Below are positions 17,088 through 24,743 of a DNA stretch of 64,000 nucleotides, piece after piece. This DNA comes from Rohdeia sp041398665 (GTDB taxonomy: Bacteria > Planctomycetota > UBA1135 > GCA-002686595): positions 1 through 64,000 of the forward strand of contig JAWKUH010000005.1 in the NCBI GenBank assembly GCA_041398665.1. The letters are read 5' to 3'. The translations under genes were made by a program, and so were the position numbers. The notes beneath the pieces were generated by a model that was not told the DNA's origin, searched no databases, and saw only the letters and a list, made by a program, of their open reading frames with translations. The first letter of the stretch is position 1; the number at the start of each line of letters is the position of its first letter.

Positions 17088-17929
17088 GCCGCACCTCCTC
17101 GGTCGTCGGAGCGTTGCGGACCGCCCACCTCCTCGTCGAGGGCGAGGACGGCCGCGCGCGGCGCGCGGAGGGCAGCGCGGTGGAACTCGCCGTCGCCGCC
17201 GCGAGGCTCGGACTGCGCGTGCTGTTCCTGTGCGGCGTCACCGAGGACGTCGACGCCGACGTGCGCAGTCCGCTCACGGCGGAGGGGCTCGACCTCGCCG
17301 CCCTGCACGTCCCGTCGGGCAACCCCGCCGCGGCCGTCCGCGAGGGCGGCGAGTGGGAGGACCCGCTCCGCATGGCGGCGCGGCGCGACGCCCTGGTCTG
17401 CACGCTCGACCTGCCGAACGCGATCGTGACGGCGGCGCTGCGCGAGGCGGGACGCGGCGACACGCTGCGCGCGGTCTGCGTCCCGTCGGCCGTCTCGACC
17501 GATCCGAGGATCCTCGCGGACTGCGACGTCCTCGTGTGCGAGCTCGCGGCGGCCGCCGCGCTCGTCGGCGGAGACGAACCCGGCGTCACGAGCCGCGGCT
17601 TCGCTCGACGCCTCGGGGCCTACGGTCCGCGCAAGGTCGTCGTGATCGATCGACGCGGAGGCGCGAGCGTCTACTTCGACGGCGAACGACTCGCTCCGGT
17701 CGACCTCGGTGCGCCGCCCGAGGGCGGCGACCGCGGCGCGACCTACGTCACGGTCTTCGCCGCGGCGCTCGTCGACGCCCTCGTGCACGGCGACCGCTCG
17801 ATCCACGCGCTGGGGCGCGCGATCGCCGCCGCTTCGCTCCCGCCCGACCCGTCGGACCCCGATTTCCCGGGTCTGCCCGCCGGCGAGGCGCTCGAGGGGA
17901 CCCTGGATCCGGTCGAGGACGGGGCCTGA
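17084..17929 (+). CDS. PfkB/ribokinase-like protein, probably degenerate
   Basis: The product is 281 residues from the GTG at 17084. GSAVELAVAAARLGLRVLFLCGV matches the N-terminal glycine/alanine region of PfkB sugar kinases, and the middle VCVPSAVSTDPRILADCDVLVCE corresponds to the ADP/substrate sheet. At the place of the catalytic GAGD motif the sequence reads GGDRGATYVTVFAAALVDAL: the alignment keeps the flanking helix but lacks the catalytic aspartate after GA. The sugar-binding N-terminal lid also looks shortened. It may bind a nucleotide or sugar without kinase activity, or act on something else. It lies between the O-methyltransferase (4-bp overlap) and ppk1 (16-nt gap). Confidence 0.6.
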   Translation: MSRTSSVVGALRTAHLLVEGEDGRARRAEGSAVELAVAAARLGLRVLFLCGVTEDVDADVRSPLTAEGLDLAALHVPSGNPAAAVREGGEWEDPLRMAARRDALVCTLDLPNAIVTAALREAGRGDTLRAVCVPSAVSTDPRILADCDVLVCELAAAAALVGGDEPGVTSRGFARRLGAYGPRKVVVIDRRGGASVYFDGERLAPVDLGAPPEGGDRGATYVTVFAAALVDALVHGDRSIHALGRAIAAASLPPDPSDPDFPGLPAGEALEGTLDPVEDGA

Positions 17930-17945
17930 CCGAGGAAGGAGAACG

Positions 17946-20078
17946 ATGACGTCGTCGCAGGAGGATCCGGTCGTGACGGAAGGGGCGCAGGCGCCGCCGC
18001 TCGACGACCCGTCGCTCTACTTCAACCGCGATCTCTCGCTCGTCGAGTTCAACCGCCGCGTGCTCGAGCAGGCCAAGGACGAACGCGTCCCGTCGCTCGA
18101 GCGCCTGCGCTTCCTCGCGATCTCGTCGACGAACCTCGACGAGTTCTTCGAGATCCGCGTGTCGGGGCTCAAGCAGCAGATCGAGCTCGGCGCGACGCGG
18201 CCGCCCGGCCCCGACGGCCGCTGGCCGCGCGACCTCCTGCGCGACGTGTCCGAGGCCTGTCAGAGCCTCGTGCGCGAGCAGTACCGCGTACTCAACGAGA
18301 ACGTGCTGCCGAAGCTCGCGGAGCAGGGCATCGAGCTCCTCGCGCGCCCCGTGTGGGACGACCGCGTGCGCGAGTGGGTGCGCGACTTCTTCGACGCGCA
18401 GGTCGCGCCGGTGCTGACGCCGATCGGCATCGACCCGTCGCACCCGTTCCCGCAGATCCTCAACAAGAGCCTCAACTTCATCGTCGAGCTCGACGGCACC
18501 GACGCGTTCGGGCGCCGCGGCGGGATCGCCGTCGTCAACGTCCCGCGCTCGCTGCCGCGCGTGATCCCCGTGCCGGCCGACGTCGCGAGCGCGCCGCACA
18601 CCTTCGTGCTGCTCTCGTCCGTCGTACACGCGCACGTCGACGAGCTCTTCACCGGCATGCAGGTGACGTCCTGCCACCAGTTCCGCGTGACCCGCAACAG
18701 CGACCTGTGGGTCGACGAGGAGGAGGTCGACGACCTGCTCCGCGCGCTCAAGGGCGAGCTGCCGCGGCGCAAGTACGGCGACGCCGTGCGCCTCGAGGTG
18801 GCCGAGAACTGTCCCGCTCGCATCGTCGCGTTCCTGCTGCGCGAGTTCCGCCTCGACGAGCGCGACCTCTACACCGTCGACGGTCCGGTCAACGTCGGAC
18901 GGCTCGCGCAGATCTATCAAGCGGTGGACCGCCCCGACCTCAAGTTCCCGCCCTTCGCGCCGTCGGTGCCGCGCGGACTCGACGCGGACTCCGACACGTT
19001 CGCGACGCTGCGCGAGCGCAGCGTGGTGCTGCACCACCCCTACGAGTCGTTCGCGCCGGTGATCGAGCTGCTGCGCAAGGCGGCGCGCGACCCCTTCGTG
19101 CTCGCGATCAAGCAGGTGCTCTACCGCACGGGCAGCGACTCGGCCGTCGTCGAGGCACTGATCGACGCCGCGCAGAACGGGAAGGAGGTGACGGCGGTCG
19201 TCGAGCTCCGCGCGCGCTTCGACGAGCAGGCGAACATCGACGCGGCGACGCGGATGCAGGAGGCTGGCGTCAACGTCGTGTACGGCATCGTCGGCTACAA
19301 GACGCACGCGAAGTTGTTGCTCGTCGTCCGCCGCGAGGACGGCGTCGTGCGGCGCTACTGCCACCTCGGCACCGGCAACTACCACCCGGGCACGGCGCGT
19401 GCGTACACGGACTTCGGCCTGCTCACGAGCGACGCCGTGATCGGCGAGGACCTGCACGAGCTCTTCACCCAGCTCACCGGGCTCGGCAAGGTGCGACCGA
19501 CCGAGAAGGTCGTCCAGGCGCCGTTCCACCTGCACGAGTTCGTCCTCGAGCGCATCCGCGCCGAGATCGAGAACGCGAAGGCGGGACGCGAGGCCTGGGT
19601 GCGCTGCAAGCTGAACGCCCTGACGGAGACCGCCGTCGTGCGCGAGCTCTACGCCGCTTCGCAGGCCGGGGTGGAGGTCGACCTCGTCGTGCGCGGCGCG
19701 TGCAGTCTGCGACCGGGCGTGCCCGGTGTGAGCGACAGGATCCGCGTGCGTTCGATCGTCGGGCGCTTCCTCGAGCACCACCGCGTGATCGCGTTCGCCA
19801 ACGGCGGTTCGCCGGTCGTGTACCTCGGCAGCGCCGACTTCATGTCGCGGAACTTCTTCCGCCGCGTGGAGACGGTGTTCCCGGTCGAGGAGGGCGAACT
19901 CTCCGCCCGCGTCCTGCGCGAAGGACTCGAGCTCTACCTCGAGGACGACGTCAACGCCTGGAACCTGCGGACCGACGGCACGTACGCGCGCGCGGAGTCG
20001 CAGGGCGACGCGACGGTGTGCGCGCAGGAGACGCTGCTCCGCGAGCTGGCCGGCTTCGCGGAGGGGAAGACGGCGTGA
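17946..20078 (+). CDS. ppk1: polyphosphate kinase 1
   Basis: A 710-residue product of normal length. YFNRDLSLVEFNRRVLEQA and FLAISSTNLDEFFEIRV open the N-terminal domain. HHPYESFAPVIELLRKAA begins the catalytic half. The phosphorylated histidine lies in GYKTHAKLLLVVRRE, and the second conserved histidine region is LEHHRVIAFANGG. YCHLGTGNYHPGTARAYTD and SADFMSRNFFRRVE are also diagnostic. It reversibly polymerises the ATP gamma-phosphate into polyphosphate. A good ribosome-binding site (GGAAGGAG) lies just before the ATG at 17946, unlike the leaderless genes nearby. An exopolyphosphatase gene lies 1.2 kb downstream on the other strand. Confidence 0.97.
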   Translation: MTSSQEDPVVTEGAQAPPLDDPSLYFNRDLSLVEFNRRVLEQAKDERVPSLERLRFLAISSTNLDEFFEIRVSGLKQQIELGATRPPGPDGRWPRDLLRDVSEACQSLVREQYRVLNENVLPKLAEQGIELLARPVWDDRVREWVRDFFDAQVAPVLTPIGIDPSHPFPQILNKSLNFIVELDGTDAFGRRGGIAVVNVPRSLPRVIPVPADVASAPHTFVLLSSVVHAHVDELFTGMQVTSCHQFRVTRNSDLWVDEEEVDDLLRALKGELPRRKYGDAVRLEVAENCPARIVAFLLREFRLDERDLYTVDGPVNVGRLAQIYQAVDRPDLKFPPFAPSVPRGLDADSDTFATLRERSVVLHHPYESFAPVIELLRKAARDPFVLAIKQVLYRTGSDSAVVEALIDAAQNGKEVTAVVELRARFDEQANIDAATRMQEAGVNVVYGIVGYKTHAKLLLVVRREDGVVRRYCHLGTGNYHPGTARAYTDFGLLTSDAVIGEDLHELFTQLTGLGKVRPTEKVVQAPFHLHEFVLERIRAEIENAKAGREAWVRCKLNALTETAVVRELYAASQAGVEVDLVVRGACSLRPGVPGVSDRIRVRSIVGRFLEHHRVIAFANGGSPVVYLGSADFMSRNFFRRVETVFPVEEGELSARVLREGLELYLEDDVNAWNLRTDGTYARAESQGDATVCAQETLLRELAGFAEGKTA

Positions 20079-20088
20079 CGCGTCCGCG

Positions 20089-20962
20089 ATGAACGTGGAC
20101 GCGGCGGGTCACGAGCGACGCACGGGCGGACGGTTCCGCCGGTACGTCGCGCCGACCTTCCTCGTCGCGACGATCTGCGCCGCGGTGCTGTTCCGCGATC
20201 GGGTCGTCGCGCACTTCGCGTTCTTCCCGTCGCGCGGTCGTCCGTCCACGCTCGATGGCTTCGGAACGCACGTGGAGCCCGTCCGTCTTCGTACCGAGGA
20301 CGGCGTGGAGCTCGCGTGCTACGTGGTGGGGGACGCCGCGTGCGACCGCGCCATCCTCCTCCTGCACGGCAACGCGGGCCACGCCGGGGCAGCGGATCCC
20401 GGCGGCCGCGGAACTGGCGTCGCTCAGAGCGCAGGTCCTCGTGCTCGAGTACCGCGGTTACGGTGAGAGCTCGGGATCGCCGACGGAGCGCGGCGTCGAA
20501 CGCGATGCGCGCGCGGGTCTCGAGTGGCTCGTGCGCGAGCGCGGCGTCGCGCCCGAACGCATCCTACTCCACGGGCGTTCGCTCGGGACCGCGCTCGCCG
20601 TCCACCTCGCGAGCGACGACGGGGCCGGCGTCGAGTGCGCGGGGCTCGTGCTGGTGTCGCCGCTCGAGTCGGGCCGCGCCGCGGCGGACGCCATGGGGCT
20701 GTGGCCCGTGGCCTGGGCGTTCGGTCGGCCCTTCGACTCGATCCGCCGCATCGAGTCCGTCGCCGAGCCCGTGCTGATCGTGCACGGCACGGACGACCGC
20801 GTGCTGCCCTACGCCGGAGCGGAACGCCTCGCCGCCCGCGCGCCGAACCTCGTCGACCTCGTGACGGTCGAGGGCGCGGACCACGACGACGTGCTCGTGC
20901 GAGCGGGCCCCGAGTTCACGCGCCGGATCGGTGAACTGCTCGACCGGGTCGCGCCTCGGTGA
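20089..20962 (+). CDS. membrane-anchored alpha/beta hydrolase (frameshifted)
   Basis: The N-terminal frame has one membrane anchor (YVAPTFLVATICAAVLF) and the oxyanion motif LLLHGNAGHAG. The continuation, in the next frame, is QRIPAAAELASLRAQVLVLEYRGYGESSG, then the nucleophile elbow HGRSLGTA, the acid in VHGTDDRVLP and the histidine in VEGADHDDV. The two parts join if one G is removed from the GGGG run at 20386-20389, giving about 290 residues. The fold is that of YfhR/BEM46-like serine hydrolases, and the substrate is unknown. It starts 10 nt after the ppk1 stop and looks like the last gene of that operon. Confidence 0.75.
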
Positions 20963-20981
20963 GGTGCGCGAGTTACTGCGC

Positions 20982-21268
20982 TCGGCGCCTGCGGCGCCGA
21001 AGTCCACGCACTTCGACACGAAGGGAACGACAGGAAAGGACACGAAGAACACGAAGGCGCCGCTCCGCGGCGCGGACGCAGGGACCCGCAGGGCGCGACG
21101 CGCCCTGCGGGTCCCTGCGTTCCCTCGGTGTGGTTCGCCGCCGAAGGCGGCGCCTTCCGGTTCTTCGCCTTCTTCGTGTTTCGATTCGCGTGGCCCGAAG
21201 GGCCACGCTGCGTTCCCCGCGCGGCGCAAGGCGGCGCGCTGCGTTTCCCCACGCGACCGAAGGTCGCG
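20982..21268. repeat. composite palindromic intergenic element R4
   Basis: The element opens with hairpin TCGGCGCC-TGC-GGCGCCGA. A left arm of CACGAAGGGAACGACAGG type is followed by GGACACGAAGAACACGAAGG. In the centre is a perfect inverted repeat with 22-nt arms around one A (21076-21120). The right arm is TTCCGGTTCTTCGCC, then TTCGTGTTTCGATTCG. Capping hairpins GTGGCCC-GAA-GGGCCAC (21190-21206) and CGCGACC-GAA-GGTCGCG (21252-21268) close it. It is the reverse orientation of R3b and fills the 332-bp gap between two convergent genes; no gene is present. Confidence 0.82.
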
Positions 21269-21294
21269 TACGCCTTCCTGCACGGCGCGCGCGC

Positions 21295-22821
21295 TCAGCC
21301 GCTCTCGCCCAACCGCAGCTTCACCCCGACGTCGGCGAACGCCTCCACCTCCGCCTCGAGGTCGGCCCGCAGGAGCGGCGAGCGATCGAGTTGGGCCGGC
21401 TCGAAGGTGAGCGTCCACTCCTCGCCCTTGTCGTCGCAGCCGAGGCGCGCGCGCGGGACGGGAGCACCGCCGCGACCGCGGCAGAGGTCGACGGCGAGAC
21501 GCAGGAGGAGCGCGAGGCGCAGCGCGGCCTTCACCCGGCCCGGCGCCTTCTGCTTCACGAGGTCGACGTCGAGTCGCCGACGGTGCAACAGCACGAGCAA
21601 CGAGAGCAGGTCCTGGTCGCCCTCGCTGAAGCCCGCGAGGTGGCTCTCACCGATCAGGTACGCGCCGTGCCGGTGGTAGCCGCCGTAGCGCACAGCCTGT
21701 CCGACCTCGTGCAACCGCGCGGCCCACGAGAGGAAGCGCGACTCCTCCTCCCCGAGCTTGAGCGCTCCCGCCACGTCCTCGAACAGACGACGCGCCGCTC
21801 GCTCGACGCGGCGCGCCTGCGCGAGGTCGACGGCGTAGCGCTGCTCCATGCGCGCCACGGTGTGCTCGCGCAGGTCGTCGTGCTTGAGACGACCCATGAG
21901 GTCGTAGAGCAGCCCCTCGCGCATCGCGCCCCAGGTCGGCTGCATGCGGTCGAGCCCGAGCTCCGCGAAGATGCCGGACAGCACGGCGAGTCCGCCCGCC
22001 AACACCGGCTTACGGTCCTCCGAGAGTCCCGGCAGGTCGAGCTTGTTCGCGTTGCCCGCGTCGATCACCGCGCGCTCGAGCTTCTCGAGCCCGCCCGCGT
22101 CGATGCCTCCCTTCGACCAGCCGCTCTCGCGCAGGATCCGCTCGATCGCGCGGATCGTCCCCGAGCTGCCGATCGCGACGTCGAAGCCGTGGTCGACGTA
22201 GCCCTTCTTCACGGCGAAGGTCTCGCGGCGCGCCTTGACGACGGCCTTCGCGTACGTCCCGGCGTCGATCTTCCCGCCCGCGAAGTACGTCGTCGAGAAC
22301 GCGACGCAGCCCATGGCGAGGCTGTTCGCGAACACGATGTCGAAGCCGCGGCCCAGGATCATCTCCGTACTGCCGCCGCCGATGTCGACGACCAGCCGCG
22401 GCTCGCCGTCGGACGCCGTGGCGTGCGCGACGCCGAGGTAGATGAGGCGCGCCTCCTCGAGGCCGGGGAGGACCTCGATGGCGTGACCCAGGGACGCCTC
22501 GGCGCGCTCGATGAACTCGCGCGCGTTCCTCGCGCGCCGCAGCGTGTTCGTGCCGACGATGCGCAGCCGGTCCGGCTCGATCCCGCGCAGGCGCTCGCCC
22601 ATGCGTTCGAGGCAGGCCAGCGCGCGCTGCTGCGTCTCCTCGTCGAGCCGCCGGTCCGGTCCGAGGCCGGCGCCCAGGCGCACCGGTTCGCGCAGGCGGT
22701 CGATCACGACGACCTGCTCGTCCACGAGTCGGGCGAGGATCAGGTGGAACGAGTTCGACCCCAGGTCGAGTGCGCCGATCAGGGAGGAGTCGGTGTCGCG
22801 CGCGTGGTCGGGGGGAGGCAT
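21295..22821 (-). CDS. ppx: exopolyphosphatase / Ppx-GppA phosphatase
   Basis: A 508-residue product. The N-terminus IGALDLGSNSFHLILARL is the first ASKHA phosphate loop, and VVDIGGGSTEMILG is the second. VGTNTLRRARN, GMCVAFST-like GCVAFSTTYF and AIGSSGTIRAI are family signatures. The C-terminal half holds the HD-type helical domain (RLHEVGQAVRYGGYHRHGAYLI). It hydrolyses terminal phosphate from polyphosphate, or pppGpp in the GppA branch; sequence alone does not separate the two. The ATG at 22821 is 11 nt after its -10 box. ppk1 is close by. Confidence 0.93.
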   Translation of the reverse strand: MPPPDHARDTDSSLIGALDLGSNSFHLILARLVDEQVVVIDRLREPVRLGAGLGPDRRLDEETQQRALACLERMGERLRGIEPDRLRIVGTNTLRRARNAREFIERAEASLGHAIEVLPGLEEARLIYLGVAHATASDGEPRLVVDIGGGSTEMILGRGFDIVFANSLAMGCVAFSTTYFAGGKIDAGTYAKAVVKARRETFAVKKGYVDHGFDVAIGSSGTIRAIERILRESGWSKGGIDAGGLEKLERAVIDAGNANKLDLPGLSEDRKPVLAGGLAVLSGIFAELGLDRMQPTWGAMREGLLYDLMGRLKHDDLREHTVARMEQRYAVDLAQARRVERAARRLFEDVAGALKLGEEESRFLSWAARLHEVGQAVRYGGYHRHGAYLIGESHLAGFSEGDQDLLSLLVLLHRRRLDVDLVKQKAPGRVKAALRLALLLRLAVDLCRGRGGAPVPRARLGCDDKGEEWTLTFEPAQLDRSPLLRADLEAEVEAFADVGVKLRLGESG

Positions 22822-22832
22822 CGCCGGGCCGG

Positions 22833-22845
22833 AGGCTACTACAAT
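22833..22845. promoter_or_regulatory. abutting divergent -10 boxes of ppx and xseB
   Basis: On the plus strand TACAAT (22840-22845) precedes the xseB ATG by 8 nt. On the minus strand TAGCCT (22838-22833) precedes the ppx ATG by 11 nt. Only 32 bp separate the two start codons, so one melted region could serve both directions and both transcripts would be (nearly) leaderless. Confidence 0.6.
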
Positions 22846-22853
22846 GCCTCGCG

Positions 22854-23183
22854 ATGACGGCCAAGCGCGGAGCGAAGGGAGCGGGCGGCGACGGAGCCGA
22901 TGCCGCTCGGGGGAAGGACGTCGGGGCGGACCCGGTCGACGAGGCGGAGGGCTTCGACGAGCGGCTCGCGCGACTCGAGGGCATCGTCGCCGAACTCGAG
23001 TCGGGCGATCTCGGCCTCGAGGCGTCGATCGAGAAGTACACGCAGGGCATCGCGCTGCTCGAGCGCTGCCACTCCGTGCTGTCCGCGCACAGGAAGCGCG
23101 TGGAGGAGCTGACGCGCGACGCCGAGCGCCGCCTCGTCGACCTCGACGACGATCCCGACTTCGCGGACGAGGACGCGGAGTGA
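22854..23183 (+). CDS. xseB: exodeoxyribonuclease VII small subunit
   Basis: A 109-residue product. After a charged, low-complexity N-terminal extension of about 33 residues, FDERLARLEGIVAELESGD and LEASIEKYTQGIALLERC are the conserved XseB helices. The small subunit joins XseA to form exonuclease VII, which degrades single-stranded DNA. The normal length is 60-80 residues, so the extension is unusual and alternative starts cannot be excluded; the -10 box 8 nt before the ATG supports this start. The stop overlaps the GTG of ispA (GTGA), the order known from E. coli xseB-ispA-dxs. Confidence 0.88.
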   Translation: MTAKRGAKGAGGDGADAARGKDVGADPVDEAEGFDERLARLEGIVAELESGDLGLEASIEKYTQGIALLERCHSVLSAHRKRVEELTRDAERRLVDLDDDPDFADEDAE

Positions 23184-24079
23184 CGAGCGCGTCCCGGCGC
23201 GACACGGCGGTGGACGGAGTGCGTTGGCTCGACGAGGCGGCGCGCGCGATCGACACGCGCCTGCACGAGCTTCTGCCGCTCGAGAGCGTGCGTCCGCAGA
23301 AGCTGCACCGCGCGATGCGGCACTCGGTCCTCGCCGGTGGCAAGCGCATCCGGCCCGCGCTCGTGCTCGCGATCGCCGAGGGACTCGGCGCGCGCCGCGA
23401 GGACGCGCTCGACGCGGGCTGCGCCGTCGAGTTCGTGCACACCTACAGCCTCGTGCACGACGACCTGCCGGCGATGGACGACGACGAGTTGCGCCGCGGG
23501 CGCCCGACGTGCCACGTCGTGTTCGGCGAAGCCACGGCGATCCTCGTCGGCGACGCGCTGCTGACCTTCGCGTTCGAGGTGCTGGCCGGGACGCCGCGCG
23601 CGGCGGACGCCGTGCGCGAACTCGCGGTCGGCGCGGGCTCGCTCGGCATGGTGGGCGGTCAGGAGATCGACATGGACCCGGGCGCGCGGCTCCACGGCGA
23701 AGCGGGCGTCGAAGAGGTGCACCGCATGAAGACCGCGGCGTTGATGGGGGCGAGCGCGGCGCTCGGCGCGGTCGCGGCGGGAGCGGACGCGGGCACCGTC
23801 GGACGCGCGCGTCGCTTCGGCACCGACCTCGGTCTCGCGTTCCAGGCCGTCGACGACGTACTCGACGTGACGGAGGACGCGGCGACGCTCGGCAAGACGC
23901 CGGGCAAGGACGCGAGGCTCGACCGCGACAGCCTGGTCGGCACGCTGGGGCTCGACGCCGCGCGCGAGCGCGCGGTAGAGCTCGGTCGAGCCGCGTCCGC
24001 ATCGCTCGACGCGATCGGTCTCGCGCACCCCGCGGCGGCGCGGGCGATCCTCGAACGCGTGCTGGAGCGGAGGAGCTAG
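23180..24079 (+). CDS. ispA: polyprenyl (farnesyl) diphosphate synthase
   Basis: The product is 299 residues from the GTG at 23180. HSVLAGGKRIRPALVLA and the first aspartate-rich motif VHDDLPAMDDDELRRGRPT are diagnostic. The second motif is FQAVDDVLDVTED, followed by LGKTPGKDARLDRDSL. It condenses isopentenyl diphosphate with allylic diphosphates in the cytosol to make the C15 (or C20) precursor of quinones and carotenoids. The two small residues before DDxxxxD (V-H) fit an IspA-type enzyme, but chain length is not certain. dxs, the first enzyme of the MEP pathway, lies downstream. Confidence 0.93.
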   Translation: MTSASRRDTAVDGVRWLDEAARAIDTRLHELLPLESVRPQKLHRAMRHSVLAGGKRIRPALVLAIAEGLGARREDALDAGCAVEFVHTYSLVHDDLPAMDDDELRRGRPTCHVVFGEATAILVGDALLTFAFEVLAGTPRAADAVRELAVGAGSLGMVGGQEIDMDPGARLHGEAGVEEVHRMKTAALMGASAALGAVAAGADAGTVGRARRFGTDLGLAFQAVDDVLDVTEDAATLGKTPGKDARLDRDSLVGTLGLDAARERAVELGRAASASLDAIGLAHPAAARAILERVLERRS

Positions 24080-24153
24080 GGGCCCGTCGGGGGCCTCGCT
24101 CCGAACCCGATCGGGGCTCCACGCGCCCGCCCGGTGCTGCCGATGAGGCCGCC

Positions 24154-24624
24154 GTGGCGGCGCGCGCGACGGAGCGACTCGGAGAGGGACGGGTCCGGTT
24201 CGGCGCCGTCCCGATGCCGAAGGAACTCCGCCGCGAGGTCCTCGCGGCGACGAGGGAACGCGACACGGAACTGCGGGGGCTGGCCCGCCGACAGCGCCGA
24301 CCGAAGCGCATCGACCTCGGCAACGGCGTCGCGCTGATGCTGCTCACCAACGGTGTGCTCGTGGACGACGTCCTCGACGTCCTGCTCTTCGTCGCCGCGG
24401 GCGTCGCGACGGGACTCCTGTGGGGCGCCCTGCGGGCCGGAGCGATCCGCGCCGGGACCGTCGCGGGCGCCGTCCAGATCGGCGTGGCGTCGATCGGTCT
24501 CGCCCGCCACTCCGCGGACGGGCTCGGGACCATCTGGTCGACGGCGCTGCTCTTCGGGACGGCGTTCGCGGCGCTCCTCGGCTCGCAGATGGGGTTCGAG
24601 CGCGAGATGCGGCGGCTCGGCTGA
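24154..24624 (+). CDS. small membrane protein of unknown function
   Basis: From a GTG at 24154 the product is 156 residues; an ATG at 24214 would give 136. A cytoplasmic N-terminal region rich in arginine and glutamate (PKELRREVLAATRERDTELR) is followed by three hydrophobic segments: LMLLTNGVLVDDVLDVLLFV, AGVATGLLWGALRAG and TIWSTALLFGTAFAALLGS. No family is recognised. It lies between ispA and dxs in the same direction, 74 nt after ispA, so a link to isoprenoid or envelope work is possible but unproven. Confidence 0.5.
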   Translation: MAARATERLGEGRVRFGAVPMPKELRREVLAATRERDTELRGLARRQRRPKRIDLGNGVALMLLTNGVLVDDVLDVLLFVAAGVATGLLWGALRAGAIRAGTVAGAVQIGVASIGLARHSADGLGTIWSTALLFGTAFAALLGSQMGFEREMRRLG

Positions 24625-24730
24625 CGCGCCGCGTCGGAGGGCGAGTCCGGCCGGGATCCCTCGCGCGGACGAGCGGGCCGCGGTCCGGGACAGGGCGGAC
24701 GGCGCCGCTCTCGGCCGCCGGACAGGGGTT

Positions 24731-24736
24731 TATGAT
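24731..24736 (+). promoter_or_regulatory. -10 box (TATGAT) of dxs, leaderless
   Basis: TATGAT, one base from the consensus TATAAT, ends 7 nt before the dxs ATG at 24744. It is the best-formed -10 box in the window. No -35 can be recognised at the usual distance. Confidence 0.65.
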
Positions 24737-24743
24737 CCCTCCC

